14,851 nucleotides of DNA from Elusimicrobiota bacterium. GTDB lineage: Bacteria; Elusimicrobiota; UBA8919. The stretch spans positions 5,546-20,396 of the forward strand of contig DMMW01000011.1 of NCBI GenBank assembly GCA_003452965.1, in the 5' to 3' direction. Every line of letters begins with the position of its first letter. Positions within the stretch are counted from its first letter, which is position 1. Under the pieces are notes generated by a model. It had not been told where the DNA came from. It saw only the letters and a list, made by a program, of their open reading frames with translations, and made no database searches. Positions 7,997 to 14,381 of this stretch are shown piece by piece. The position numbers and the translations under genes were made by a program.

Positions 7997-9046
7997 CTAT
8001 GTACTGAAATATTTTTTTCTAAAAAAGAGGGCAACATTAACCAAACTTATAAGAACGGGAACTTCAACGAGAGGACCTATTACAGCGGCGAACGCTTGAC
8101 CAGAATTTATACCAAAGACAGATATCGCTACCGCTATTGCAAGCTCAAAATTATTGCTTGCTGCGGTAAATGAAAGCGTTGCCGATTTACAGTATCCGGC
8201 ATTTAGTTTCTTTCCCATATAAAACGAAACAAGAAACATCACAACAAAATATATTAAAAGCGGTATTGCAATTCTTATAACATCAAACGGAATCTTTACA
8301 ATATATTCACCTTTCAATGAGAACATAACTATAATCGTAAACAATAACGCTATCAGCGTTATAGGACTTATTGTTGGGATAAATTTTGTATGATACCATT
8401 CCTTGTTTTTAATTTTTATTAAAGTCAATCGTGTTATTAGCCCTGCTAAAAACGGTATACCTAAATATATAAACACACTTTTAGCTATTTGACCTATCGT
8501 CACATTAACTGCAACACCTTTAAACCCAAACCAAGTCGGTAAAACAGTTATAAAAATCCAAGCATAAACAGAAAAAAATAAAACCTGAAATATTGAATTA
8601 AAAGCAACAAGTCCAGCTGCGTATTCAGTGTCACCGCAAGCCAACTCATTCCATACAATAACCATCGCGATACAACGAGCCAAGCCTATCATTATAAGTC
8701 CGACCATATATTCGGGATAGTTTCTCAAAAAAACTATAGCTAAAATAAACATCAAAACAGGACCTATAACCCAATTCTGAACTAAAGAAAGCCCTAAAAC
8801 CTTTACATCCCGGAAAACATCTTTTAATTCTTCGTATTTTACCTTTGCCAGTGGCGGGTACATCATCAATATAAGCCCGATTGCAATTGGAATGTTTGTA
8901 GTCCCAACATGAAATTTATTCCAGAAATTTACAATCGGCGGATAAAAATATCCGGAAAAAACACCTATTGCCATAGCAAGAAAAATCCACAGCGTTAAAA
9001 ATTTATCCAAAAACGATAACCTTTTTAAAACTTTTTCTCCATTCAT
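7997..9046 (-). CDS. acr3: Arsenite efflux transporter, Acr3 family
   Basis: This 349-residue inner-membrane carrier exports As(III), probably using the proton motive force. It has about ten hydrophobic segments. Diagnostic Acr3 features are YPPLAKVKYEEL (63-74), the conserved cysteine in GLARCIAMVIVWNELACGD (Cys125, with a second Cys137), ASNNFELAIAVAI in a later transmembrane helix, and GPLVEVPVLI near the C-terminus, whose Glu (about 328) corresponds to a residue shown to be essential in studied Acr3 proteins. The length is normal and complete. It is translationally coupled to the CcdA gene (ATGA overlap), and the TolC-type gene starts 8 bases downstream. No ArsA ATPase or ArsB is present, so Acr3 is the main inorganic arsenite exporter here. 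Confidence 0.95.
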   Translation of the reverse strand: MNGEKVLKRLSFLDKFLTLWIFLAMAIGVFSGYFYPPIVNFWNKFHVGTTNIPIAIGLILMMYPPLAKVKYEELKDVFRDVKVLGLSLVQNWVIGPVLMFILAIVFLRNYPEYMVGLIMIGLARCIAMVIVWNELACGDTEYAAGLVAFNSIFQVLFFSVYAWIFITVLPTWFGFKGVAVNVTIGQIAKSVFIYLGIPFLAGLITRLTLIKIKNKEWYHTKFIPTISPITLIALLFTIIVMFSLKGEYIVKIPFDVIRIAIPLLIYFVVMFLVSFYMGKKLNAGYCKSATLSFTAASNNFELAIAVAISVFGINSGQAFAAVIGPLVEVPVLISLVNVALFFRKKYFST

Positions 9047-9747
9047 AAATATGTCCCTAATATCAGATATATTCCTGCAAGAATCACTAAAACACCGCAG
9101 ATTTTTTTAAGTATTACTGCACCTTTTGATTTTTCATTCCAATTTAAATAATGTTGAACAATTTCTGTAAATGTCCCGGCTAATACTATTACGGAGCAAT
9201 GTCCAATGGCATAAAAAAATATTAAAGATACGGCAAAAAATAAATTCGTTGAAGCGGTTGTAAAAATAATACCCAACATCGGAGCCATATAAGCGAATGT
9301 GCAGGGACCAAGAGCAACACCAAACACTAAACCAAAAACGAAAGATGCTACCAGTCCTTTGTTTTTGTATCCCGATGCAGATGCACCTTTAAAATTCAAT
9401 GAGATTATGCCGAGCAGATGTAATCCAACAATAAAAAATATAATTGCAACAAAATAGTTGCCGTATTTACCCACATCACCCATTATCCTACCGAGCAAAC
9501 CTGTAATGACACCTATTGCCGCAATTGTGATAAGTATTCCGGTTGCAAAAAGTAGAGAAATTAGAAAAGCTCTTTTTGTTGAAATTTTTCCCTGCTCGTC
9601 GATAAAACCGACTATTAGTGGAATGCTTGCTAAATGACACGGACTAAGAATGATACTCAATATGCCCCAAAATAATGCGGCAATTAAAGATACAGCATCA
9701 CCAGAGTTTGTCAATTTATATAACCAATTAAAAATTTCTAATAACAT
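9043..9747 (-). CDS. CcdA-family thiol-disulfide transmembrane protein
   Basis: This 234-residue inner-membrane protein has six hydrophobic segments and no soluble domains, as in CcdA and the core of DsbD. Each half carries one redox cysteine next to a proline at a membrane segment: Cys37 in LSPCHLASIP and Cys149 in LGPCTFAYMAP. Such proteins accept electrons from cytoplasmic thioredoxin and pass them to a periplasmic thioredoxin-like partner. The lipoprotein with a CIPC site encoded immediately upstream is the natural partner, and the cytoplasmic mini-thioredoxin of the same operon could be the donor. The start follows GGAGAAAATAG. The stop overlaps the acr3 start (ATGA). What the reduced periplasmic thiols are used for here (arsenic chemistry, cytochrome maturation or other) is not shown by the sequence. 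It could equally be labelled cytochrome c biogenesis protein. Confidence 0.88.
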   Translation of the reverse strand: MLLEIFNWLYKLTNSGDAVSLIAALFWGILSIILSPCHLASIPLIVGFIDEQGKISTKRAFLISLLFATGILITIAAIGVITGLLGRIMGDVGKYGNYFVAIIFFIVGLHLLGIISLNFKGASASGYKNKGLVASFVFGLVFGVALGPCTFAYMAPMLGIIFTTASTNLFFAVSLIFFYAIGHCSVIVLAGTFTEIVQHYLNWNEKSKGAVILKKICGVLVILAGIYLILGTYL

Positions 9748-9781
9748 CTATTTTCTCCATTACAAAATACGAATGGACTCA

Positions 9782-9840
9782 AGTTAAAAGTTAAAAGTTA
9801 TAATAAATTCAGTTAAAAATTTTAAGGTTAAAAGCTAAAA
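9782..9840. repeat. Degenerate AGTTAAA heptamer repeats in an intergenic gap
   Basis: Within the 136-base gap between the lipoprotein and CcdA genes, AGTTAAA occurs twice in tandem (9782-9795), followed by AGTTATA (9796-9802). Looser copies follow: AGTTAAA near 9811, GGTTAAA near 9827 and GCTAAAA at 9834. The complementary AACTTTTAA at 9862-9870 could pair with TTAAAAGTT at 9784-9792 or 9791-9799. The gap is extremely AT-rich and I see no convincing promoter in it. It is the longest break in the operon, so readthrough into the CcdA-Acr3-TolC-RND part is assumed rather than shown. Confidence 0.5.
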
Positions 9841-9883
9841 TTGGATCTTTATTTATATTTAAACTTTTAATTTATACTTGCCC

Positions 9884-10549
9884 TTATTTTATCCCCTGAT
9901 TTTGCAGTATTTTAACTATTTCTTCTTTTGGAAAAAAACCTACGTGCCTGAAAAACTCTTTTCCGTCTTTATCTAAAAATATTTGTGTCGGAATACCCTG
10001 TATTCCGTATTGCTCCCCATAAGGTCTTCCTGCTTCTGTCCATACATCATAAAAAACAATTTTTACACCTTTATTCCCATATTCTTTTTCTATTTCTTCC
10101 ATTACCGGTTGCATCATCTTGCAAGGAATACACCTAACAGAACCAAGTTCAATAAAAGTAACCTTGATTTCCTGCTTTAAAGTATCCGGCTCAGTAGTTT
10201 TTTTACTTTGTTTAATAACAGGAGTTGATTGTTTATTTTCTATTTTTTTCGTCTGCTCGTTTTGTGCATTAACAACCGGTTTTGACGATTCCTTTTGCTC
10301 AACTGATATTTTATTTTCGTTTGATACCGATATATCCTTATTACAACCGTAAACGATTGCAATAAGAATAATAAATGCAATATTATATGAAGCTCTACAC
10401 CCTGACAGGCGTAGTATCTTCCAATTTAGGATTCCTGTAGAGCGGAATCCTGCCCAAAGACCATTCATCCGCGTCTTTAGGCGCGTCTTTAGGCGCGCCT
10501 TTACAGACATGGTCTTCTGGCTGCAGGATAAACGCATTTTTTTTATCAT
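9884..10549 (-). CDS. Thioredoxin-fold lipoprotein carrying an inserted N-terminal segment
   Basis: This 221-residue predicted thioredoxin-like protein faces the periplasm. The thioredoxin domain (about 125-221) has the active site CIPC (Cys140, Cys143) and cis-proline Pro187 in GIQGIPTQIF. A Lys/Glu/Ser-rich linker (70-125) joins it to a hydrophobic segment ending in a lipobox, IVYGC (Cys69). The oddity is residues 8-54: a highly basic stretch with RLKTRLKTR repeats, encoded by a GC-rich, palindrome-rich block. It separates MIKKMRL from YNIAFIILIAIVYGC. Without it, the protein would start with a textbook 22-residue lipoprotein signal. With it, export is doubtful, or the extended N-region is tolerated. 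No good internal start exists. The CcdA-type protein encoded next would keep its cysteines reduced. Expression and localisation are uncertain. Confidence 0.85.
   Translation of the reverse strand: MIKKMRLSCSQKTMSVKARLKTRLKTRMNGLWAGFRSTGILNWKILRLSGCRASYNIAFIILIAIVYGCNKDISVSNENKISVEQKESSKPVVNAQNEQTKKIENKQSTPVIKQSKKTTEPDTLKQEIKVTFIELGSVRCIPCKMMQPVMEEIEKEYGNKGVKIVFYDVWTEAGRPYGEQYGIQGIPTQIFLDKDGKEFFRHVGFFPKEEIVKILQNQGIK
10388..10528. mobile_element. Candidate in-frame palindromic insertion element (about 141 bp)
   Basis: This block inside the lipoprotein gene has about 51% G+C (72 of 140 bases counted, 10391-10530), against about 23% in the adjacent 60 bases (14 of 60, 10331-10390). It contains a perfect 8-bp hairpin AGGATTCC/GGAATCCT (10428-10435, 10444-10451), whose 8-base loop TGTAGAGC is perfectly complementary to GCTCTACA at 10392-10399. 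It also contains an inverted pair AAGACCAT/ATGGTCTT (10457-10464, 10509-10516), a 12-bp tandem repeat GCGTCTTTAGGC (10471-10482, 10483-10494) with a degenerate third copy to 10506, and the palindrome AGGCGCGCCT (10491-10500). It encodes 47 residues in frame. The layout recalls Rickettsia palindromic elements, which insert within genes without breaking the frame; it is not claimed to be homologous. The exact ends are uncertain by several bases. Confidence 0.65.
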
Positions 10550-10911
10550 TTTTTACCTCCCATTATTTTACTTACTATGTCTTCAACTATTATATCTCTC
10601 GGCGGTGTCTGTCCCTTAGTCAATCCCATATCGGTTAAAATGTATGATTTTACTTTTGCTCCTATTTTTTCCAAACTTTTTTTAGCACATGCTACACTAC
10701 ACCCGTCAATTGTTATATTTTCTTCTATCGCTTTTGCTGATTCCACAAAACCCGATAAACTGGCGCCAATCCCTGCAAGACAGGTCATTTTGCCGAAACA
10801 TAACGCGCTTAATTTTCTCGCTACTTTATCAGAAATTTCACCGACATCTGAAGCACCCGAACAGCAATAAATTAATTTGTTTTTGTCTCCACCACAAGCA
10901 CATTCACTCAT
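10546..10911 (-). CDS. DGC-domain putative zinc-binding protein (PF08859)
   Basis: This 121-residue cysteine-rich protein has no signal peptide. The family-naming motif D-G-C is at residues 69-71 within TIDGCSVACAKK, with Cys75 close by. Other cysteines are Cys4 and Cys6 (SECACGG), Cys16-Cys17 (IYCCSGASDVGEISD), Cys38 and Cys44 (GKMTCLAGIGA). This spacing matches the PF08859 'DGC' family, described as putative zinc-binding and without established function. Such proteins recur in ars operons and near redox genes, so thiol-mediated metalloid or metal binding is plausible but unproven. The start follows AGGAGAAA. The stop overlaps the next gene by four bases (ATGA), so it is translationally coupled to the thioredoxin lipoprotein. 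Confidence 0.82.
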   Translation of the reverse strand: MSECACGGDKNKLIYCCSGASDVGEISDKVARKLSALCFGKMTCLAGIGASLSGFVESAKAIEENITIDGCSVACAKKSLEKIGAKVKSYILTDMGLTKGQTPPRDIIVEDIVSKIMGGKK

Positions 10912-10925
10912 AATAATTTCTCCTT

Positions 10926-11699
10926 TTATTTAATAGGTTTTAATCCGCTGACTCTGATGCTTTTAACACCATCAAAACCGTCAGTTGTATGTTCTGTTTC
11001 AAAAAATGTTTCTTCCAATACTTTTACGTCAACGAATTCTGCGTTTTTTATATGATTTAGATATTCTTCTTTTAATATCGCTCCGGAAATGCAGGCGACA
11101 TATGCTTCCGCCGAATCCTTAATTGTTTTTGGTAACTCTTTAAGTAAAACAATATCCGACACCACTACTCTTCCGCCGGGTTTAAGAACCCTGAACGCCT
11201 CTTTAAAAACACTTTCTTTATCAGGTGAAAGATTTATAACACAGTTTGAAATAATAATATCAATGCTATTATCCGCAACAGGAAGTTGTTCAATTTCCCC
11301 AAGTTTAAACTCTACATTTTTATAACCATTCTTTTTAGCCTTTTCCGTTGCCTTTTGTATCATCTCAGGTGTCATATCTACACCTATAACTTTTCCGCTT
11401 TCCCCAACTTTATTAGCAGCAAGGAAACAATCAAAACCTGCACCTGAACCAAGGTCAAGAACGGTTTCTCCTTTTTTTAATGATGCTAAAGCCAACGGAT
11501 TCCCGCACCCAAGCCCAAGATTAGAACCTTCGGGAATACTGGACAGGTCTTTATCTGTATATCCGAGATTTTTACTTATATCCGTTGCCGAAACACTTCC
11601 ACAACATGAACTTGCCGGACCACAACAACACGAACTGTTTTCTTTTACTACTTTGGCATATCCTTCCCTAACCTTCTGCTTAATTTCTTTTTCTTTCAT
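10926..11699 (-). CDS. arsM: Arsenite S-adenosylmethionine methyltransferase
   Basis: This 257-residue cytoplasmic class I methyltransferase converts As(III) to methylated arsenicals using S-adenosylmethionine. The SAM-binding motif I is VLDLGSGAGFD (80-90), motif II is VIGVD (104-108), and GEIEQLPVADNSID is at 134-147. The conserved arsenic-binding cysteines are Cys65 in LGLGCGNP, Cys153 in SNCVINL and Cys203 in YVACISGA; all are present. The N-terminus has an additional cysteine cluster (CCC at 24-26 and CC at 32-33), a feature known in many ArsM proteins. The start follows AAGGAGAG. The product methylarsenite is more toxic than arsenite, so the ArsP-type permease in the same operon makes biochemical sense. 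The length is somewhat short of the largest ArsM forms because the extended C-terminal domain is compact. Confidence 0.94.
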   Translation of the reverse strand: MKEKEIKQKVREGYAKVVKENSSCCCGPASSCCGSVSATDISKNLGYTDKDLSSIPEGSNLGLGCGNPLALASLKKGETVLDLGSGAGFDCFLAANKVGESGKVIGVDMTPEMIQKATEKAKKNGYKNVEFKLGEIEQLPVADNSIDIIISNCVINLSPDKESVFKEAFRVLKPGGRVVVSDIVLLKELPKTIKDSAEAYVACISGAILKEEYLNHIKNAEFVDVKVLEETFFETEHTTDGFDGVKSIRVSGLKPIK

Positions 11700-11708
11700 A
11701 TTCTCTCC

Positions 11709-12128
11709 TTAAAATTTTTTAATCCAATCTTCAATTCTTGCTTTTATCTGTTCTCTAACTTCTCTTGTTTTTATCTTTTTTTCGTTGTCTATGCCTGTAA
11801 ATCCGGATGGGTCAGAAAATGACCAGTGCAACTGCTCTGCCTTTACAGGAAATAACGGACATCCTGATTCGTCGCATACAGTTATCACATAATCAAAAAC
11901 ATCGCCTTTATCAATGAATTCTTTAACACCTTTTGTTTTGTTTCCAGAAATATCAATCCCGATTTCTTTCATAACTTCTACAACAATAGGATTAAGTTGC
12001 CCCGGTGTAATACCTGCACTCTTGGCTTCAAATTTATCCCCTGCAAGTTTATTCAGAAACGCTTCTGCCATCTGGCTTCTGGCACTATTATGAACACATA
12101 CAAATAAAACTTTTATTTTATTATCCAT
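11709..12128 (-). CDS. arsC: Arsenate reductase, thioredoxin-coupled (LMW-PTPase type)
   Basis: This 139-residue cytoplasmic enzyme reduces arsenate to arsenite. It has the low-molecular-weight tyrosine-phosphatase fold. The P-loop CVHNSAR (Cys11 to Arg17, CX5R) is the oxyanion-binding and nucleophilic site. VCDESGC supplies the two further redox cysteines (Cys85, Cys90) that relay the disulfide to thioredoxin, and the general acid Asp is in FSDPSG (Asp105). This triad arrangement is that of the staphylococcal pI258 ArsC rather than the glutaredoxin-dependent E. coli plasmid type. All key residues are present and the length is normal. The mini-thioredoxin encoded just upstream is the obvious electron donor. 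The start is preceded by AAGGGG. ArsM begins 9 bases after the stop. Confidence 0.95.
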   Translation of the reverse strand: MDNKIKVLFVCVHNSARSQMAEAFLNKLAGDKFEAKSAGITPGQLNPIVVEVMKEIGIDISGNKTKGVKEFIDKGDVFDYVITVCDESGCPLFPVKAEQLHWSFSDPSGFTGIDNEKKIKTREVREQIKARIEDWIKKF

Positions 12129-12153
12129 TTTATTTTCCCCTTATTTAAATAAT

Positions 12154-12177
12154 TAAATAGGGACAGACACCTATTTA
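12154..12177. repeat. Short palindromic intergenic repeat with GGGACAGACACC core
   Basis: TAAATAGG (12154-12161) and CCTATTTA (12170-12177) form a perfect 8-bp stem around the 8-base loop GACAGACA. It occupies most of the 50-base gap between the mini-thioredoxin stop and the arsC start. No T-tract follows on the minus strand, so it is not a good terminator. From memory, this core resembles small interspersed palindromes found in several environmental bacterial genomes, some near REP-associated transposases; I could not check this. It might act as an mRNA processing or stability hairpin between the two genes. Confidence 0.5.
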
Positions 12178-12178
12178 T

Positions 12179-12418
12179 TTATTTATTTCCTTTTATCCAA
12201 TTTTTCATCTCTTCTTTTGAAGGTATTCTTCCTGCAACTTTCACAACACCATCAATTACAAGAGCGGGTGTTATCATAACACCATAGTTCATTATATCGC
12301 TGATTTTATCAACTTTTGATATTTCAGCGGAAACGTCGGTATCTTTTACTGTTTCTTCAACAAGTTCCATAAGTTTTTTGCATTTCGGACAACCTGTACC
12401 AAGAATTTCAATTTTCAT
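12179..12418 (-). CDS. Small thioredoxin/glutaredoxin-like redox protein (TM0996/MTH895 type)
   Basis: This 79-residue protein is about the minimal thioredoxin fold. The active site CPKC (Cys10, Cys13) directly follows the first strand (MKIEILGTG), and the cis-proline is Pro51 in MITPALVID. It lacks a signal peptide, so it acts in the cytoplasm. Proteins of this family (archaeal-type mini-thioredoxins, 'redox-active disulfide protein 2') often lie beside PF03773 permeases. Here it sits immediately before the thioredoxin-dependent arsenate reductase, whose Cys85-Cys90 disulfide it could reduce. The start ATG is preceded by AAGGGGTG. Between its stop and the arsC ribosome-binding site lies a short hairpin repeat. 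The family call is firm; the partner is inferred. Confidence 0.87.
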   Translation of the reverse strand: MKIEILGTGCPKCKKLMELVEETVKDTDVSAEISKVDKISDIMNYGVMITPALVIDGVVKVAGRIPSKEEMKNWIKGNK

Positions 12419-12431
12419 TCATTCACCCCTT

Positions 12432-13007
12432 TTATGATGCATTTAATTCATCTTTGTTTGCAAATATTGAAGGAATTTTATATCCGCATTGTTTAAGTAA
12501 ATCTAGTAATAAATCTTTTTTTGCGTTGAATTTCCCGGAAAACAAATCAGCACAAACCAGTACGTGTTTCTCTTCTGCAGCGAGTTTTACAGCAAATGCC
12601 GTACAAGTTGCCTCACCGCATTTTTTACAATTGGTCAAAGGCATAAGTTTTAAAATATCAAGTACTGTTAGTTTTTTTCTCCTTTCATAATTTGGTTTTA
12701 TAGAATCCTTTTTATCGTAAGTATCATTTACCAAATCTTTGAACCAATTAATCAGATTGTCCGCATCTTTTAAGTCAATGACTTTCCCTGCAGAAAGTTG
12801 TCTCCCGTGAATTCCTATTAACCTGTTATCTTTTTTTAAGGTAATATTATGTCCTTCATGATTATATATAGCCCCATCTAAAATAGTATTAAGATACGGC
12901 AATACTTCAGATATATCCCTGTCAAGTTCCGATATAAACCTTATTGTTCCGGGCTTCGCTATGCATGGAAGAACTTGAATAATTCTGACCTCATTAAGAT
13001 ATGGCAT
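12432..13007 (-). CDS. 4Fe-4S protein with PF04060-like cluster motif
   Basis: This is a cytoplasmic protein of 191 residues, counted from the ATG that lies one base after the previous stop. A TTG seven codons upstream is possible but has poorly spaced ribosome-binding sequence. Residues 1-95 form an unrecognised domain with a single Cys15. The C-terminal half carries NCKKCGEATC followed by VLVC: Cys127, Cys130, Cys135 and Cys152 (CX2CX4CX16C). Together with the surrounding LMPLTN and TAFAVKLA, this matches the 4Fe-4S module (PF04060) found in corrinoid/iron-sulfur proteins of the acetyl-CoA pathway and in RnfB. A cluster-binding electron carrier or a cluster/thiol sensor is therefore likely. 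No cobalamin- or flavin-binding domain is attached. It is followed 13 bases later by the mini-thioredoxin. Its role in arsenic handling is unknown; donating electrons to a redox step is only a suggestion. Confidence 0.75.
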   Translation of the reverse strand: MPYLNEVRIIQVLPCIAKPGTIRFISELDRDISEVLPYLNTILDGAIYNHEGHNITLKKDNRLIGIHGRQLSAGKVIDLKDADNLINWFKDLVNDTYDKKDSIKPNYERRKKLTVLDILKLMPLTNCKKCGEATCTAFAVKLAAEEKHVLVCADLFSGKFNAKKDLLLDLLKQCGYKIPSIFANKDELNAS

Positions 13008-13008
13008 T

Positions 13009-13209
13009 TTATTTTTCCCGCTTGTCAAAATCCTTCTGTTTCACGAAATCAAACATAAGTCCGCAGTGAGAATTCTCTCTTATTTGCAGTTCTTCGTTTA
13101 GTTTTTTTAAAAATTCCAAAGCAGAATCTTTATCTTCATCAAGAGCGATCTGTTTGATTTCCATTTGTTCTTTTTCTGAAAATGTTAGCGTTACAAGTTT
13201 TTCCGGCAC
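13009..13209 (-). CDS. Small conserved-looking protein of unknown function (66 aa)
   Basis: I do not recognise this protein. The most likely start is the GTG at 13209, two bases after the permease stop, with GGGAG 12 bases upstream; the spacing is long, so the start is uncertain. A longer version starting inside the permease gene is possible in the same frame, but its extra residues look like an out-of-frame readout of permease sequence (a run of Cys, Asn and Phe). The 66-residue product is hydrophilic and probably helical. It has an acidic patch (DEDKD, residues 25-29), a helix with LEFLKKLNEELQI (31-43) and a single Cys49 in SHCG. It has no signal peptide or membrane segment. It sits tightly between the permease and the Fe-S protein gene, which starts one base after its stop, so it is probably translated with them. 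A small accessory or regulatory partner of the permease or Fe-S protein is possible. Confidence 0.6.
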   Translation of the reverse strand: MPEKLVTLTFSEKEQMEIKQIALDEDKDSALEFLKKLNEELQIRENSHCGLMFDFVKQKDFDKREK

Positions 13210-13211
13210 AA

Positions 13212-14381
13212 TTAGAAAAATCTCCCGTAAATCATTCCAACAATTGTTGACATTACAACAACAAGCGAAACATAGACAAGCATCTTTTTTATACCCATAA
13301 TTTTTAATAAAACAATTATACACGGAAGTGATAATGACGGTCCTGCAAGTAATAAAGCAAGTGCCGGACCCTTTCCCATTCCGCTTCCCATTAACCCCTG
13401 TAATATAGGTATTTCAGTAAGTGTGGCAAAATACATTAATGCGACTGATACAGAAGCAAACAGATTCGCCCATAATGAGTTTCCTCCAACGAGCATTGCG
13501 ACATATCTGTTCGGTATGATGCCGTTATCCATTCCCGGCCTTCCCATTAAAAATCCTGCAACCATTACACCACCCAAAAGAAGCGGTAAAATCTGTTTGG
13601 TAAAAGTCCATGTTGATTCAATCCATATTTTTAATTCTTCCTTTTCAAACCATTGTTTTAGCATAACACCAAGTAAAATTAGCAAAATACCCGTAACAAA
13701 CCAATGTATTTTATAGATAAAACTCCATAGACCTACCGGTTGAGAGGGCTTACCCCAAGCAGCAAAAATCAAAATTAAAACCAGTGTAAAAAAGTAAATA
13801 GCATTTTTTATAAGTGGTCTTTTTTCTTCACTTTCTAATTCAAACATTTTATCATCTGCTGATTTCTGGAGTTCCTCCTTTCTGTAAATAAAAGCCATGG
13901 TCAAACCGATAATTATAGAAAATGAAATAGCACCAACTGCTCTTGCGATACCTAATTCCAAGCCCAAAACTCTGGCCGTTAATATAATTGCCAGAACATT
14001 TATTGCAGGTCCCGAATAAAGAAATGCGGTTGCAGGTCCGATACCGGCACCTCTTTTATAAATTCCTGCAAAAAGCGGAAGTACTGTGCAGGAACAAACG
14101 GCAAGTATCGTTCCAGAAACTGACGCAACGCTGTAGGAAAGAATCTTGTTCGCTTTTGCACCAAAATATTTCATTACCGATGCTTGAGATACAAATACAG
14201 ATATTGCACCTGCTATAAAAAATGCAGGTATAAGACATGTCAAAACATGTTGTCTTGCATAATCTTGAACCATATTAAACGACTCTATTATTGCTGATTG
14301 AACTCGCAAATATTCAAACGGAATATAATAGGCAGCCAGAAAAACAATGACAATCAACAGCAGTTTTATTTTTTCTTTCAT
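13212..14381 (-). CDS. arsP: ArsP-type (DUF318/PF03773) membrane permease
   Basis: This 389-residue polytopic inner-membrane protein belongs to the PF03773 permease family. An N-terminal hydrophobic segment (about 6-20) is followed by membrane segments around 47-66, 82-107, 118-137 and 148-166. A charged cytoplasmic stretch (about 167-190) follows, then a second hydrophobic half. The signature region CSCTVLPLF (Cys96, Cys98) with GIGPATAFLYSGPA (113-126) is typical of the family. Characterised ArsP members export trivalent organoarsenicals such as methylarsenite. ArsM encoded in the same operon would make that substrate, which supports the assignment. Related permeases have been linked to other metals, so the substrate is inferred from context. 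The gene starts inside the arsR stop codon (ATGA overlap), which indicates translational coupling. The symbol is tentative. Confidence 0.8.
   Translation of the reverse strand: MKEKIKLLLIVIVFLAAYYIPFEYLRVQSAIIESFNMVQDYARQHVLTCLIPAFFIAGAISVFVSQASVMKYFGAKANKILSYSVASVSGTILAVCSCTVLPLFAGIYKRGAGIGPATAFLYSGPAINVLAIILTARVLGLELGIARAVGAISFSIIIGLTMAFIYRKEELQKSADDKMFELESEEKRPLIKNAIYFFTLVLILIFAAWGKPSQPVGLWSFIYKIHWFVTGILLILLGVMLKQWFEKEELKIWIESTWTFTKQILPLLLGGVMVAGFLMGRPGMDNGIIPNRYVAMLVGGNSLWANLFASVSVALMYFATLTEIPILQGLMGSGMGKGPALALLLAGPSLSLPCIIVLLKIMGIKKMLVYVSLVVVMSTIVGMIYGRFF

Noticed and set aside
10491..10500. AGGCGCGCCT palindrome as an independent regulatory site
   Set aside because: It arises at the junction of the 12-bp tandem repeat units in the inserted block and is better explained as part of that element.
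13008..13028. TTG start for the Fe-S protein seven codons earlier
   Set aside because: AAGGA is only two bases from the TTG, and the ATG one base after the previous stop fits the tight operon better.
13210..13323. N-terminal extension of the 66-residue protein into the permease gene
   Set aside because: The extra 38 residues are an out-of-frame readout of conserved permease sequence; the GTG just after the permease stop is a simpler start.
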